DNA from: an uncultured Dehalococcoidia bacterium
GTDB lineage: Bacteria > Chloroflexota > Dehalococcoidia > Lucifugimonadales > UBA1127
NCBI GenBank assembly: GCA_913049785.1
Contig: CAJWXP010000012.1
Span: 1 to 59,096, forward strand
Reading direction: 5' to 3'
Length of the DNA: 59,096 nucleotides
Part shown: positions 26,981-35,615 of the stretch, piece by piece
Position numbering within the stretch: the stretch's first letter is position 1
Layout: each line of letters begins with the position of its first letter
Notes under the pieces: model-generated
What the model saw: only the letters and a program-made list of their open reading frames with translations
The model's database searches: none
What the model was told of the DNA's origin: nothing
Program-made: the position numbers and the translations under genes

Positions 26981-28957
26981 TTACATCTCGTCTTCCAGGC
27001 CACGGATGAGCTGCTCCAGCCTGTCGATCTCTACCTGCAACCGGTGGTTGGCGCTCCTGATCTGGTCGTTCACGGACTCCCACTCCTGTCGAAGCAGCGC
27101 CGGGTCAACGTAGTCGAACGGGATATCGGCCAACTGGCGCTCCAGGTCTTCACGGTCGGCGTAGAGGTTGCTTAGGGCGTGCTCTCCTCGGTTATCAGTG
27201 GTGTTCATCTTGTTCCACAGGTCATTGACCATGTCCTGCTTGGCGAAGAGGTCCCGCTCGTGCTCCTCCACGGAACGGTGGAGCCGATCAAGATCACTTT
27301 CCAGGGAAGCGATGTCCTGTCTGATTGAAGCGGTTTTTTTATCAAAGGAACCCTTGATCCTGGCGATCTGATCCTGGATGGACGCCAGCTTTTCCTTGAG
27401 GGTAGTTGTGTCCACAGGCTCGACATCTGCCAGCTTACGCTCGATCTCTTCACGCCACTGGTAGAGGTCATCCATCTGAGGGCCGTTGGCATTGAGATGG
27501 TCCAGCTTGCCCTGGATATCGCTGATGATGCGGTGCTTTTCCTGCAACTCGCCTTCGCCGTTTACGAGGGCGTTTTGGAGGCGGTCGATCTCGGCATGAA
27601 GCCAGGTGATGTCCTCTTCGATGTTCGCTATGCGTGTGATGTAGTTGGCCTCGGCCTCGGCGATCTGCTGCCCGATGAGGCGCAATTCCTCTTGTAGGGT
27701 GGTGTCGTCGGAGATCGAGGTAGTCACGGTACCATCCCTGTTCGTTGTGACGATGTTCATCTCCGCTTGAATCTCACGTTGACGCTGATAGAGGGCATCC
27801 AGATCGGAGCCTGCCGCCCGCATCTGCTCTAGATTGATGGTGAACGTTTTCAGGTCGGCTTGTTTCTGCCGCAGCGCGACTTCCATGTCTTCAAGCTCAG
27901 CCTGTAGCTGGAACGCTGTCCGTTCCGTGTCTGCGAGGTACCCCTGCAGCTCAGCCACTTCTGCGTGGAACTGAGCCTCACGGTCCACGATCTCCTGCTT
28001 GATGAAACCAAGCTCTTCACGCAGGGCGTCTATGCCCGTGAACTCTGTGGATGAAAGGGCGTTCTGAACCTCGTTGAGCTCCCGGTAGAGGTTCTCAAGT
28101 TCAAAGTTGTTCTGGTAGAGGCTGTCCTTCTCTCCATAGAGCCTATCAAGCTCCTGTTGCTTGAACCTGATGTCGCCCCACTGCTGGTCAACCAACTGCT
28201 GCAATTTGCGAATCTCAAGCTCCGAGTCGGCAACCATGCTTTCGATCTCTTTGACCCCGGAGCGGACCTGGCCTTCAAGGCGAAAAACCTCAGTGTTGAT
28301 AGCGTCAAGCTTCTCGCGCAGCATGTCAGGGCTCATGGAGCCGGTTGGCATCCGGTTCAGCTTGCTCTCAATGTCCTGCTGCTCGTTGTAGAGGAGGTTG
28401 AGATGACGGTCAGCGGTCTTGAAGGTGTCGTCTATCAGCTGAAAGTAGTCACGGATTGTGTCTTGTTTGTCGCGGAAGACGCGCTCCTGCTCAAACCGGA
28501 CGATGGAATCCTCATCAGCCAGGCGGTCGAAACGGAGCTGGGTCTCTCTGTCCAACTGTATCGAGCGGTCTCGAAGCTCCCTGGTCTTGTCGTCCAGCGC
28601 TGTCATCACGTCGGACAACGGCGTAACGTCGGTCACACTGCCTGCGCCCGACTGCAACGGAATGATCTGGTCACGATAGATGGCCTGGACCTCGCGGGAG
28701 AGTCGTTGGATCTGCTGCTCACGAGGCAGGATCTCGTCCTGTCGCAGCGCTTCCAATCTATCCTGCCTGGGAGTGATCTCGAAGTCCTGGACCTGACGCA
28801 CTTCCCTCACGTCCTGAAGGGCGCCCCGGGCCTCTTCGGCGTTGGCGAACTCGCAGCCAAGTGCCAGGAGCATCAAGCCGCCCAGGACGACGCCTGAGTT
28901 CAGTGTTTTCATTCGCCGGGGTACAGCGTTCATGACTTTGGTGAGTTGGATCATCAT
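26981..28957 (-). CDS. Long repetitive coiled-coil lipoprotein
   Basis: A 658-residue exported protein. The N-terminal signal ends LLALGC, a clear lipobox, so it should be lipid-anchored at the outer face of the membrane. The rest is nearly unbroken coiled coil. About five diverged repeats of ~60-110 residues are visible, each opening with an LY-x-x-(R/Q)-x-x-(I/V/L)-(E/Q) motif (LLYNEQQDIESKL, NLYRELNEVQNAL, ALYQRQREIQAEM, DLYQWREEIERKL, NLYADREDLERQL) and continuing with an LREKL...I..QI heptad. ATG at 28957 has GGGAG five bases upstream; a second ATG follows immediately. TAA at 26981-26983 ends it, but the frame continues as coiled coil. It could be a cell-surface rod or spacer. Confidence 0.7.
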   Translation of the reverse strand: MMIQLTKVMNAVPRRMKTLNSGVVLGGLMLLALGCEFANAEEARGALQDVREVRQVQDFEITPRQDRLEALRQDEILPREQQIQRLSREVQAIYRDQIIPLQSGAGSVTDVTPLSDVMTALDDKTRELRDRSIQLDRETQLRFDRLADEDSIVRFEQERVFRDKQDTIRDYFQLIDDTFKTADRHLNLLYNEQQDIESKLNRMPTGSMSPDMLREKLDAINTEVFRLEGQVRSGVKEIESMVADSELEIRKLQQLVDQQWGDIRFKQQELDRLYGEKDSLYQNNFELENLYRELNEVQNALSSTEFTGIDALREELGFIKQEIVDREAQFHAEVAELQGYLADTERTAFQLQAELEDMEVALRQKQADLKTFTINLEQMRAAGSDLDALYQRQREIQAEMNIVTTNRDGTVTTSISDDTTLQEELRLIGQQIAEAEANYITRIANIEEDITWLHAEIDRLQNALVNGEGELQEKHRIISDIQGKLDHLNANGPQMDDLYQWREEIERKLADVEPVDTTTLKEKLASIQDQIARIKGSFDKKTASIRQDIASLESDLDRLHRSVEEHERDLFAKQDMVNDLWNKMNTTDNRGEHALSNLYADREDLERQLADIPFDYVDPALLRQEWESVNDQIRSANHRLQVEIDRLEQLIRGLEDEM

Positions 28958-29171
28958 CGCGTCTCCCAATAGTTGTAGTTGCGGAAGAAGAAAGAGGATT
29001 ACCCATTTAAGCCCGTAAGAGGGCCAACCGGCATCGTGCATTCGGGTGATGGAGGGGTGACTTTAGGATGAGCGCGGAGCGCTTTTGCTTACGGGGGTTA
29101 TAGGGGCGAACTCGTTAGCACCGATTCAATTGTGTCTAGTTCTTAAGGCTGGGGAGAACTGTTTAGGGAAA

Positions 29172-29202
29172 AGAAAAGGGGCGCTCGAACATGAGCGCCC
29201 CT
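29172..29202 (-). terminator. Intrinsic terminator after the TPP enzyme
   Basis: A perfect 10-bp stem AGGGGCGCTC/GAGCGCCCCT (29177-29186 with 29193-29202). On the minus strand a TTTTCTTTT tract follows. It lies 20 bases beyond the stop of the gene at 29223. Confidence 0.8.
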
Positions 29203-29222
29203 GCGGACACGTACAACTAGGT

Positions 29223-30890
29223 CTAGCCCCAGGGGCCCGCGGCTGCTACGTTCATCTCGCCGACAACGTCGACGACCGTTGGCCTGTTCGACGCGATGGC
29301 CTCTTCGATAGCGCTGGGTATGTCGCGTGGGTGCTGCACGCGTATACCTTTGCAGCCGACGGTCTCCGCGAGATGCGCGAAGTCGATCTCCTGGAACTTG
29401 AAGAGGCGTGTGGGGTCACCGGGCTCGCCCTCGTACACACGGTAGTCCCCGGCCCGGTCCTGACTGAGAGCGGAGTTGTTGTTGACCACGAAAACAGCAT
29501 TGATGCCGTAGCGGGCCGCGGTCTCGAGCTCTGCGATGTGGTACCAGAAACCGCCATCGCCCGTGAAGCAAATGGCTGGTCGGTCAGGAAGGGCGCACTT
29601 GGCTCCCATTGTCGCGGGCAAGCTCCATCCCAAGGTTCCGGCGCACCGGATGTAGGACTGGTCCGGGTGGGTCATGTCCAGCATGGTGCCGGTCCAGATG
29701 CCGGAGTGACCGGTGTCCGATGCCACTAGCGCGTCCGATGGAAGAATGGCTGATAGCTCCTTGCAGAGTCGCTCGGGGCGGATGGGCTCGTCGTCGGAGT
29801 CCTTGAAGGGCTGCACCTCAGCGTGCCAATCGCGAACATGGCCCTGCACCTGCTCTACCCACTCGCTCCTGTCAGGTTCCGAGTCCACCAATTCCAACAA
29901 CCGTTGCAGCGTGACCTTGGCATCGCCGACGATTCCCACCTGGGCAGGGTAGTGTCGACCGATCTCTGTAGGGTCGATATCTATCTGTACCACCGCTGTG
30001 CCGGGCCTAGGGATGCGCCAGTCGTGGGTGACCTGGCTGCTGGTTTGGCTGCCGATGTACACCACGAGGTCGGCCTCTGAAACCGCCATGTTCGCGCACC
30101 ATCGCGAGTAGGAACCGACGACGCCGACGGACAGGGGATGGTCGTCCGGTAGGGTGTTCTTGGCATTCAACGAATAGGCCACCGGGATGGATAATGCCTC
30201 CGCCAAGGCTCGCACTTCGTCCTTTGCGCCGGAAGCTGTGACACCCCCGCCCGCGACGATGATGGGACGCTTGGCTCGGTTGATGGCCAGTGCCGCTTCA
30301 CGGACACGAGCAAGTTCGGGCTCGGGTCGTGACGGCGGGTAGCTAGCGTACTGCTCTTCGATGATCAACTCCAGGTCGGCCTCCGCTTCCCCGACGACCT
30401 CACCGGCAATGCCAGCAAGGTCGAGGTGCACCGGTCCCGGAGCACCTGAAGTGGCTTCACGGAACGCCCGTCGCATGAGGAAGGGAAGCTGCTCCACCGT
30501 CTCCACGTTGGTGCTGAACTTTGTGACGGGTGCGTAGAGGGGCGGGTGCTCTATCTCCTGGTAGGAGTGCTTACCTTTGTGGCTGGCTGGTCGATGTCCA
30601 GTAATGGCCATGACCGGCGAGAGGGCGAGTTTTGCGTCCTGCAACCCAGCGGCCAGGTTTGCCGCGCCCACAGACTGCGCCATGCACACGCCTATGCGAT
30701 GACTGGCACGGGCATAGCCGTCTGCCATGTAGGCTGCAGCCTTCTCCCCGTGGGTCACAATGGGCCTGATGCCCCGCTTGTCCATCTCCACCAACGTCTT
30801 ACGCAAGATGGCAGGAACCAGGAAGGCGTGAGTGACGCCGTACCCTTTGAACGACTCCGCGATGTACTGGCCTCCGGTCATCTTCGGCAT
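29223..30890 (-). CDS. Thiamine-diphosphate-dependent enzyme, acetolactate synthase-like
   Basis: A 555-residue enzyme with the three TPP domains. The N-terminal PYR domain carries the catalytic Glu in VTHGEKAAAYMADGYAR. The central Rossmann-like domain has RPIIVAGGGV. The C-terminal PP domain has the GDGGFWYHIAELETAARYGI metal/TPP motif ending NNNSAL. Relatives include acetolactate synthase, sulfoacetaldehyde acetyltransferase, oxalyl-CoA decarboxylase and benzoylformate decarboxylase. No regulatory small subunit is nearby, so a catabolic decarboxylase or lyase is as likely as branched-chain synthesis. Confidence 0.88.
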   Translation of the reverse strand: MPKMTGGQYIAESFKGYGVTHAFLVPAILRKTLVEMDKRGIRPIVTHGEKAAAYMADGYARASHRIGVCMAQSVGAANLAAGLQDAKLALSPVMAITGHRPASHKGKHSYQEIEHPPLYAPVTKFSTNVETVEQLPFLMRRAFREATSGAPGPVHLDLAGIAGEVVGEAEADLELIIEEQYASYPPSRPEPELARVREAALAINRAKRPIIVAGGGVTASGAKDEVRALAEALSIPVAYSLNAKNTLPDDHPLSVGVVGSYSRWCANMAVSEADLVVYIGSQTSSQVTHDWRIPRPGTAVVQIDIDPTEIGRHYPAQVGIVGDAKVTLQRLLELVDSEPDRSEWVEQVQGHVRDWHAEVQPFKDSDDEPIRPERLCKELSAILPSDALVASDTGHSGIWTGTMLDMTHPDQSYIRCAGTLGWSLPATMGAKCALPDRPAICFTGDGGFWYHIAELETAARYGINAVFVVNNNSALSQDRAGDYRVYEGEPGDPTRLFKFQEIDFAHLAETVGCKGIRVQHPRDIPSAIEEAIASNRPTVVDVVGEMNVAAAGPWG

Positions 30891-31033
30891 GTTGTTCTCC
30901 TGTTATCGGGATGGGAAACAGCGGGTGCATCCTATCACATCGATTGTGCGCCGGAGATCGAACGAAATTGACAGGGTGCACATCGTGGATATGCTTGGGT
31001 TATCCAGCGGACGAAGAGGATTGGGAGTGGAAT

Positions 31034-31921
31034 ATGGACATCAATGACGGTGAGTTCATAGACCTTGTTGTGGGTGAGGCGAAAGTCTCGATATATTTCT
31101 ACGAGGTCGGAAACCCTGACCGCGAAGCTGTGATCCTCGTGCACACCGGAGGCGCGGGTGTTTCTGCATTCATGTGCTGGTACCAGACGTTGGATGCCTT
31201 TGCAGAAGCGGGCTACCACGTGCTCGCGCCGGACTCCCCGGGCTTTGGAAGGTCATCACCCGGCAATGGCGTCGATGTACTGCGAGCCTTTATGGACGCC
31301 CACGGGATTCAGACTGCTCACCTGGTTGGCAACTCCGGTGGGGGTATGACCTGCACCAACTTCGCATCGCGATACCCGGACAGGGTCAGAAGCCTGACCC
31401 TCAGCGGTGGCGAACCCCGTGTGGACACCGAGGGGACTCGGGACATCATGCCGAAACTCGGTGTGACGCTGAGGATGGAGTTTGCACGGGCGATGCTGAC
31501 CAAGCCAGAGTTATCGCTGGAGGATGTGCGTCGGTCCACTGCCGATTTCTTCTACAACCGCGATCACCCTGCCGTTGATGTGGTTGCCAAGTTTCGCATG
31601 GATACTCTCAGCGACCTTGCGTTACTTGAACGTGTGCGAGCTGACGCCACGGCGCAGATAGGCCGAGGCAGGAGCAATACGCCCATCGAGACATTCGCAG
31701 CAATCACGGCGCCAACGTACCTGTTGCATGGTCGTGACGAGCCGGGGTTCTACAGCGATGCGGACGCGCCGGTGCTCTTGGATGCTGCAATGCAGGTGAT
31801 GCACGCCATCCCTAACTGTCGCTGCACGGTGCTGCCGTATTGTGGTCACTGGCCGCAGTTGGAGATGCCCGACACGTACAACACTATGGTGCTGTGGTTC
31901 TTGAAAGAGGCGAGTAGCTAG
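31034..31921 (+). CDS. Alpha/beta hydrolase (meta-cleavage hydrolase type)
   Basis: A 295-residue hydrolase. The nucleophile elbow is GNSGGG (Ser), the acid lies in LLHGRDEPG and the His in CGHWPQLEMP. The oxyanion region is VHTGGAG. It resembles MhpC/BphD-type C-C hydrolases that act after extradiol ring cleavage, and a cap domain covers residues ~150-220. GGGAG lies before the ATG at 31034; the frame is open upstream but not family-like. The neighbouring TPP enzyme is divergent. The role in aromatic breakdown is inferred. Confidence 0.85.
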   Translation: MDINDGEFIDLVVGEAKVSIYFYEVGNPDREAVILVHTGGAGVSAFMCWYQTLDAFAEAGYHVLAPDSPGFGRSSPGNGVDVLRAFMDAHGIQTAHLVGNSGGGMTCTNFASRYPDRVRSLTLSGGEPRVDTEGTRDIMPKLGVTLRMEFARAMLTKPELSLEDVRRSTADFFYNRDHPAVDVVAKFRMDTLSDLALLERVRADATAQIGRGRSNTPIETFAAITAPTYLLHGRDEPGFYSDADAPVLLDAAMQVMHAIPNCRCTVLPYCGHWPQLEMPDTYNTMVLWFLKEASS

Positions 31922-31935
31922 AGGGAAGAATCTGC

Positions 31936-31956
31936 TTGCCCTTCGACAGGCTCAGG
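31936..31956 (+). repeat. Dispersed repeat TTGCCCTTCGACAGGCTCAG-type, copy 1
   Basis: These 21 bases match 42550-42570 at 19 positions, and their CCTTCGACAGGCTC core matches 16543-16556 in reverse. They sit between the convergent hydrolase and purL ends. Confidence 0.65.
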
Positions 31957-31996
31957 GCGAACGCGATGGGGCTTTAGTCTCAAAGAAGCATAGGGC

Positions 31997-34234
31997 CTAG
32001 TCCCAAAGAAGTTTTTCCAGGCCGGTGCGCCATGCGTGGTCGATATCGCTGAGGGGCAGGTTGAGCAGCTTGCCGATCTTGAACACCTCGCCGCCGACTT
32101 TACCCAGTCGCAGCAGGGGAACATCGTCGGCAGTCGCCATCTTCTTCAGCGCAGCAAGCTTATCGGGGTGTACCGAGACCAGGATGCGTGAGGCTTCCTC
32201 TCCAAAGAGCGCCGCGTCCCATCGACCTGAAGGTGTCACCGTGACCGAGATCCCCTGACCGGCAAGGATGCACGACTCCGCTAGAGCGACTGCCAGACCA
32301 CCCTCGCTGCAATCGTGCGCGGAGGTCAGGAGGCCTTGACCGATGGCTGTGCGACAGAGCTTCTGCACGCGCGCTTCCAGGCCTATATCCAGGTGTGGCT
32401 GACCAGCGATGGTGCTGTGTAGCACCTCCAGCGCCTCGCTACCCGCCAGCGAACTAGCATCGCCAGTCAACTCGGCTGCTCCAAGAAGCACCACCACATC
32501 GCCTTCGTTCCGGAACGCGGAGTCGCAGTGGAGGGTTACGTCTTCCAGCAGACCAAGGGCACCGATTACCGGTGTGGGTTGGATGGCCTGATCGCCACTC
32601 TCGTTGTAGAGGCTCACGTTGCCGCTGACCACAGGGACCCCGAAGGCGCGACATGCAGCAGCCATGCCTTTGATGCACTCTTCAAGCTGGAAGTAGACCT
32701 CTGGGCGCTCCGGGTTGCCGAAGTTCAGGCAGTCTGTCAGAGCGATGGGTTCCGCACCCACGCAAGAGACATTGCGACATGCCTCCGCTACCACGAGTTG
32801 GCCACCTACGTACGGGTCCAGATAGACCATTCGACTGTTGCCGTCGGTGGAGACTGCGATGCCCTTGCCGGTGCCTGAGCCGCCGTAACCATCGCGCAAC
32901 AGGAGCACAGCGGCGTCGCCTGTGCCGGGGGGCACTACGGTGTTGGCCTGAACCTGCTGGTCGTACTGCCGGTACACCGCGGCACGACTGGCCAGGTTGG
33001 CGGAGCCCATAAGCTGTAGTAACGCCTGAGCGGGGGTGATGGAAGGCAGAGGAAGCTTACTCAGGTCTTGATCCCGGATGGCTTCTATCGCCTTTGATGG
33101 TACCCCGGTCAACCGGTACTGGGGCGGTTCCATCAGATGGACTACGGGTACGTTGGCAGCCAAAGTATCGCCATCGACGATACGGACGGTCGCATCGTCG
33201 GTGACCTCGCCGATGACTGATGACATCAGGTCCCACTTGTCGAACACTGCCTTGACCTCGTCCAGGTGGCCAGGACGGACTAGCAACATCATGCGTTCCT
33301 GGGACTCTGAGAGCATGACCTCGTAGGGCGTCATGCCGGACTCTCGACGGGGGACCTTTGCAACATCGAGAAGTAGACCCCTGCCGCCGGTGCTCACGCA
33401 CTCCACAGTGGCGCTGGTGAGCCCGGCTGCGCCCAGATCCTGCATGCCCGCTATACCCTCTCGACAGGTCTGCAAAGCCTCCAGACACGCCTCGATCAAC
33501 ACCTTTTCCATGAATGGGTTCCCAACCTGCACCGTGGTCCGCAACTCACGGTCGTCGGTGAACGTCTGCGAAGCCAGGCCGGAAGCGCCGTGGATGCCAT
33601 CACGCCCTGTGTCCGCGCCTACCAGCAACAGCAGGTCGCCGGGTCCAGACGGTTTGGCCCGCACCAGGTCTGCAGTACGGACGGTGCCGACGCACATGGC
33701 ATTGACCAGTGGGTTGCCTTCATAGCTTGAGGAGAAGCCGATCTCTCCGCCGATGTCAGGCACGCCAAGGCAGTTCCCGTACCAGGAGATGCCCTCCACC
33801 ACGCCATGGAAGAGATGCTTGCCTCTGGGGGAGTCCGGCATCCCGAATCGAAGGGAGTTCAGCAGAGCCATGGGTCGAGCGCCCATCGCCAGGATGTCGC
33901 GGACGATGCCGCCGACGCCGGTTGCAGCGCCCTGGAACGGCTCCACCGCCGAAGGGTGGTTGTGCGATTCGATCTTGAAGACTATCGATAGGCCGTCGCC
34001 GACATCGACGACGCCAGCGTTCTCAGTACCGGGTGCAACGAGCACTCGAGGGGAATCGCTTGGGAACATGCGCAGCAGTGGTCGAGAGTGCTTGTAGGCA
34101 CAATGCTCACTCCACAGCGCGCCGAAGAGGCCCAGTTCCAGGGAGTTCGGCTCTCTATCCAAGCGGTCCTGGATGTCCTGATACTCCTGCTGACTGAGGG
34201 CGATCTCTTTGAGGTCTTCCGGGGTTACCGCCAA
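31997..34234 (-). CDS. purL: Phosphoribosylformylglycinamidine synthase subunit PurL
   Basis: A 745-residue ATP-dependent amidoligase of purine synthesis; this is the small-PurL form that needs PurQ and PurS. The active-site region includes LWSEHCAYKHS, the substrate/ATP loop KIESHNHPSAVEPFQGAATG with RDILAMGARP, and the second half has DCLNFGNPERPEVYFQ and SAHDCSEGGLAVALAE. purQ and purS are not in the window. Stop and length are normal. The upstream region contains an inverted repeat (34281-34323). Confidence 0.96.
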   Translation of the reverse strand: MAVTPEDLKEIALSQQEYQDIQDRLDREPNSLELGLFGALWSEHCAYKHSRPLLRMFPSDSPRVLVAPGTENAGVVDVGDGLSIVFKIESHNHPSAVEPFQGAATGVGGIVRDILAMGARPMALLNSLRFGMPDSPRGKHLFHGVVEGISWYGNCLGVPDIGGEIGFSSSYEGNPLVNAMCVGTVRTADLVRAKPSGPGDLLLLVGADTGRDGIHGASGLASQTFTDDRELRTTVQVGNPFMEKVLIEACLEALQTCREGIAGMQDLGAAGLTSATVECVSTGGRGLLLDVAKVPRRESGMTPYEVMLSESQERMMLLVRPGHLDEVKAVFDKWDLMSSVIGEVTDDATVRIVDGDTLAANVPVVHLMEPPQYRLTGVPSKAIEAIRDQDLSKLPLPSITPAQALLQLMGSANLASRAAVYRQYDQQVQANTVVPPGTGDAAVLLLRDGYGGSGTGKGIAVSTDGNSRMVYLDPYVGGQLVVAEACRNVSCVGAEPIALTDCLNFGNPERPEVYFQLEECIKGMAAACRAFGVPVVSGNVSLYNESGDQAIQPTPVIGALGLLEDVTLHCDSAFRNEGDVVVLLGAAELTGDASSLAGSEALEVLHSTIAGQPHLDIGLEARVQKLCRTAIGQGLLTSAHDCSEGGLAVALAESCILAGQGISVTVTPSGRWDAALFGEEASRILVSVHPDKLAALKKMATADDVPLLRLGKVGGEVFKIGKLLNLPLSDIDHAWRTGLEKLLWD

Positions 34235-34480
34235 GGGGTACCCTCCGTTTCAAGTGCGTTTGCGCGCCGGCTGCAGTGGAGGTTCCAATACTGGCGTAAT
34301 ACTCGTCACGCAATACTGGAACCGATGGATGCGGGGTGGGGGCAGCTAGAAAAAGGTATCAGCCTGAACGGGGGCAGTCAAGACGGAACCATATGCAGGA
34401 TTCAGGCGTTTAATATCCTGAGACTCTAGAGAGATAGACTAGGATGTCCACGGGCGTTCCTGCGCAAAGCTAAATCAGGG
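34235..34480. other. Intergenic region between divergent purL and the ZU5-like gene
   Basis: No gene is seen. It holds inverted GGTTCCA/TGGAACC arms (34281-34287, 34317-34323) overlapping a direct repeat CAATACTGG (34286-34294, 34311-34319). This could be an operator for purL, but no known purine-regulator consensus is recognised. Confidence 0.4.
34281..34323. promoter_or_regulatory. Inverted/direct repeat, possible operator for purL
   Basis: GGTTCCA and its complement TGGAACC are 29 bases apart, and CAATACTGG is present twice at 25-bp spacing. They lie 47-89 bases upstream of the purL start. This is a regulatory guess. Confidence 0.35.
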
Positions 34481-34509
34481 TTGACGCTGTATGGGAATTG
34501 AGATATAGT
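34481..34509 (+). promoter_or_regulatory. Sigma70-type promoter of the ZU5-like gene
   Basis: TTGACG (34481-34486), a 17-base spacer and TATAGT (34504-34509) make a near-consensus promoter. The transcript would have a leader of about 90 bases before GTG 34606. Confidence 0.65.
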
Positions 34510-34605
34510 TCCAACGGTAATTTCTGAAATACTGGGTAGGCTCAATGTCTATCTCACGTAAATTTTGGTAAAGTCTTTCCCAAAACAAGGTATAGGAGGC
34601 TTGCG

Positions 34606-35289
34606 GTGCGCAAAGCAACTACTTCTCGGCAAAGTATTGCCATCCGGTCATTGATGACCCTGACTCTGGTATTCTCGCTCCTGTTCGCCACCGCGAGCAG
34701 TGTTTTTGCAGCGGATCACGTGGGTACGATCGGTGCTGGTGGAGGTACAATCTCCTTTGGTGGGGGCGACGTAGTGGTCAAGGCTCCGGACGGTGCTACC
34801 AAATCTGACGTCACAGTGACCTACACTGCCTTGACGGCAGCTACTGCACCGGCTTCCGCTCCCGACGGCAAGGCCTTTGGTTCCAAGATATTCACTCTGG
34901 ATACTGCAGGTGCATCGTTCAGCCAGTTCCTGACGGTTACCGTCAAGTACACCGCTGCCGACAAGGCTGCGGCAGGTGGCAGGGATGACAATGTTGCTCT
35001 GTACATCTATGACACTTCAAGTGGCACCTGGCTTGAGAACCAGAGCGCGCTTCCAAACGTCATTGATCTGACGCTGACTGCAAGCCAGCAGACCTTGGGC
35101 ACATACGCCTTGGTTCTTGCTGGTGTCACGGTTGCTCCTCCTCCCACCACTGCCCCTGTGGACACCACGACTCCTCCTGACTCAGGTGACATGGGCGTCA
35201 CCATCGGCATGATGCTGGCAATGGGTCTGGTGGGTGCGTTCTTCGTCCTGGGCGGCGGGTTCATGGTTGCCCGAGGCCGCAACAGCTAA
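34606..35289 (+). CDS. Secreted, membrane-anchored beta-sandwich (ZU5-like) protein
   Basis: A 227-residue exported protein with a signal peptide (residues 1-35, cleavage after VFA) and a beta-rich domain. The opening GTIGAGGGTISF...VVVKAPDGA resembles ZU5 domains, which are usually adhesion or structural modules. A Pro/Thr-rich linker (~180-195) and a C-terminal membrane helix with basic tail (ARGRNS) follow. AGGAGG precedes the GTG start. It has its own promoter and terminator, so it is a monocistronic and probably well-expressed surface protein. Confidence 0.7.
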   Translation: MRKATTSRQSIAIRSLMTLTLVFSLLFATASSVFAADHVGTIGAGGGTISFGGGDVVVKAPDGATKSDVTVTYTALTAATAPASAPDGKAFGSKIFTLDTAGASFSQFLTVTVKYTAADKAAAGGRDDNVALYIYDTSSGTWLENQSALPNVIDLTLTASQQTLGTYALVLAGVTVAPPPTTAPVDTTTPPDSGDMGVTIGMMLAMGLVGAFFVLGGGFMVARGRNS

Positions 35290-35312
35290 ACCTCTCAAAA
35301 CGAGATAGTAAG

Positions 35313-35345
35313 AAAAGCCCCCCGTCATTCGGGGGGCTTTTCTGT
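35313..35345 (+). terminator. Intrinsic terminator
   Basis: AAAAGCCCCCCG pairs perfectly with CGGGGGGCTTTT (12 bp), loop TCATT, T-rich 3' side. It follows the ZU5-like gene by 24 bases. Confidence 0.9.
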
Positions 35346-35553
35346 TGCCTATTTTGTTAGAAGTGGCATCACACCGTCATCGGGTGTTCGACCGACCATC
35401 TCCTGGGTGCTGGGACAGGGCGACTGCGACAATCGGTGAGCGCTGGGGTATCAGTAGGGCCCAGACGTGGCACGGGCCAGCGAGCGACAGAGAAAGAAAC
35501 ATTTGACCCACCTGTGGTTTCCAAACCGGAGAGAGCCACAGGCCTAACTCGAG
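35342..35553. other. Gene-free stretch between two terminators
   Basis: About 210 bases between the ends of convergent genes. I see no coding frame, RNA or repeat of note here. Confidence 0.4.
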
Positions 35554-35595
35554 GCAACAAAGAAGACCCCTTGGTAATCGCCAGGGGGTCTCTTC
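35554..35595 (-). terminator. Intrinsic terminator after the ChlI-like ATPase
   Basis: GAAGACCCC-TTGG and CCA-GGGGGTCTCTTC form an imperfect stem (35562-35595). On the minus strand TTTGTTG follows. It lies about 20 bases past the gene stop. Confidence 0.65.
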
Positions 35596-35615
35596 CTAAC
35601 GTACGGCTGCTGGGC

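Noticed and set aside
28157-28897. 246-codon plus-strand frame
   Set aside because: Antisense shadow of the coiled-coil lipoprotein gene.
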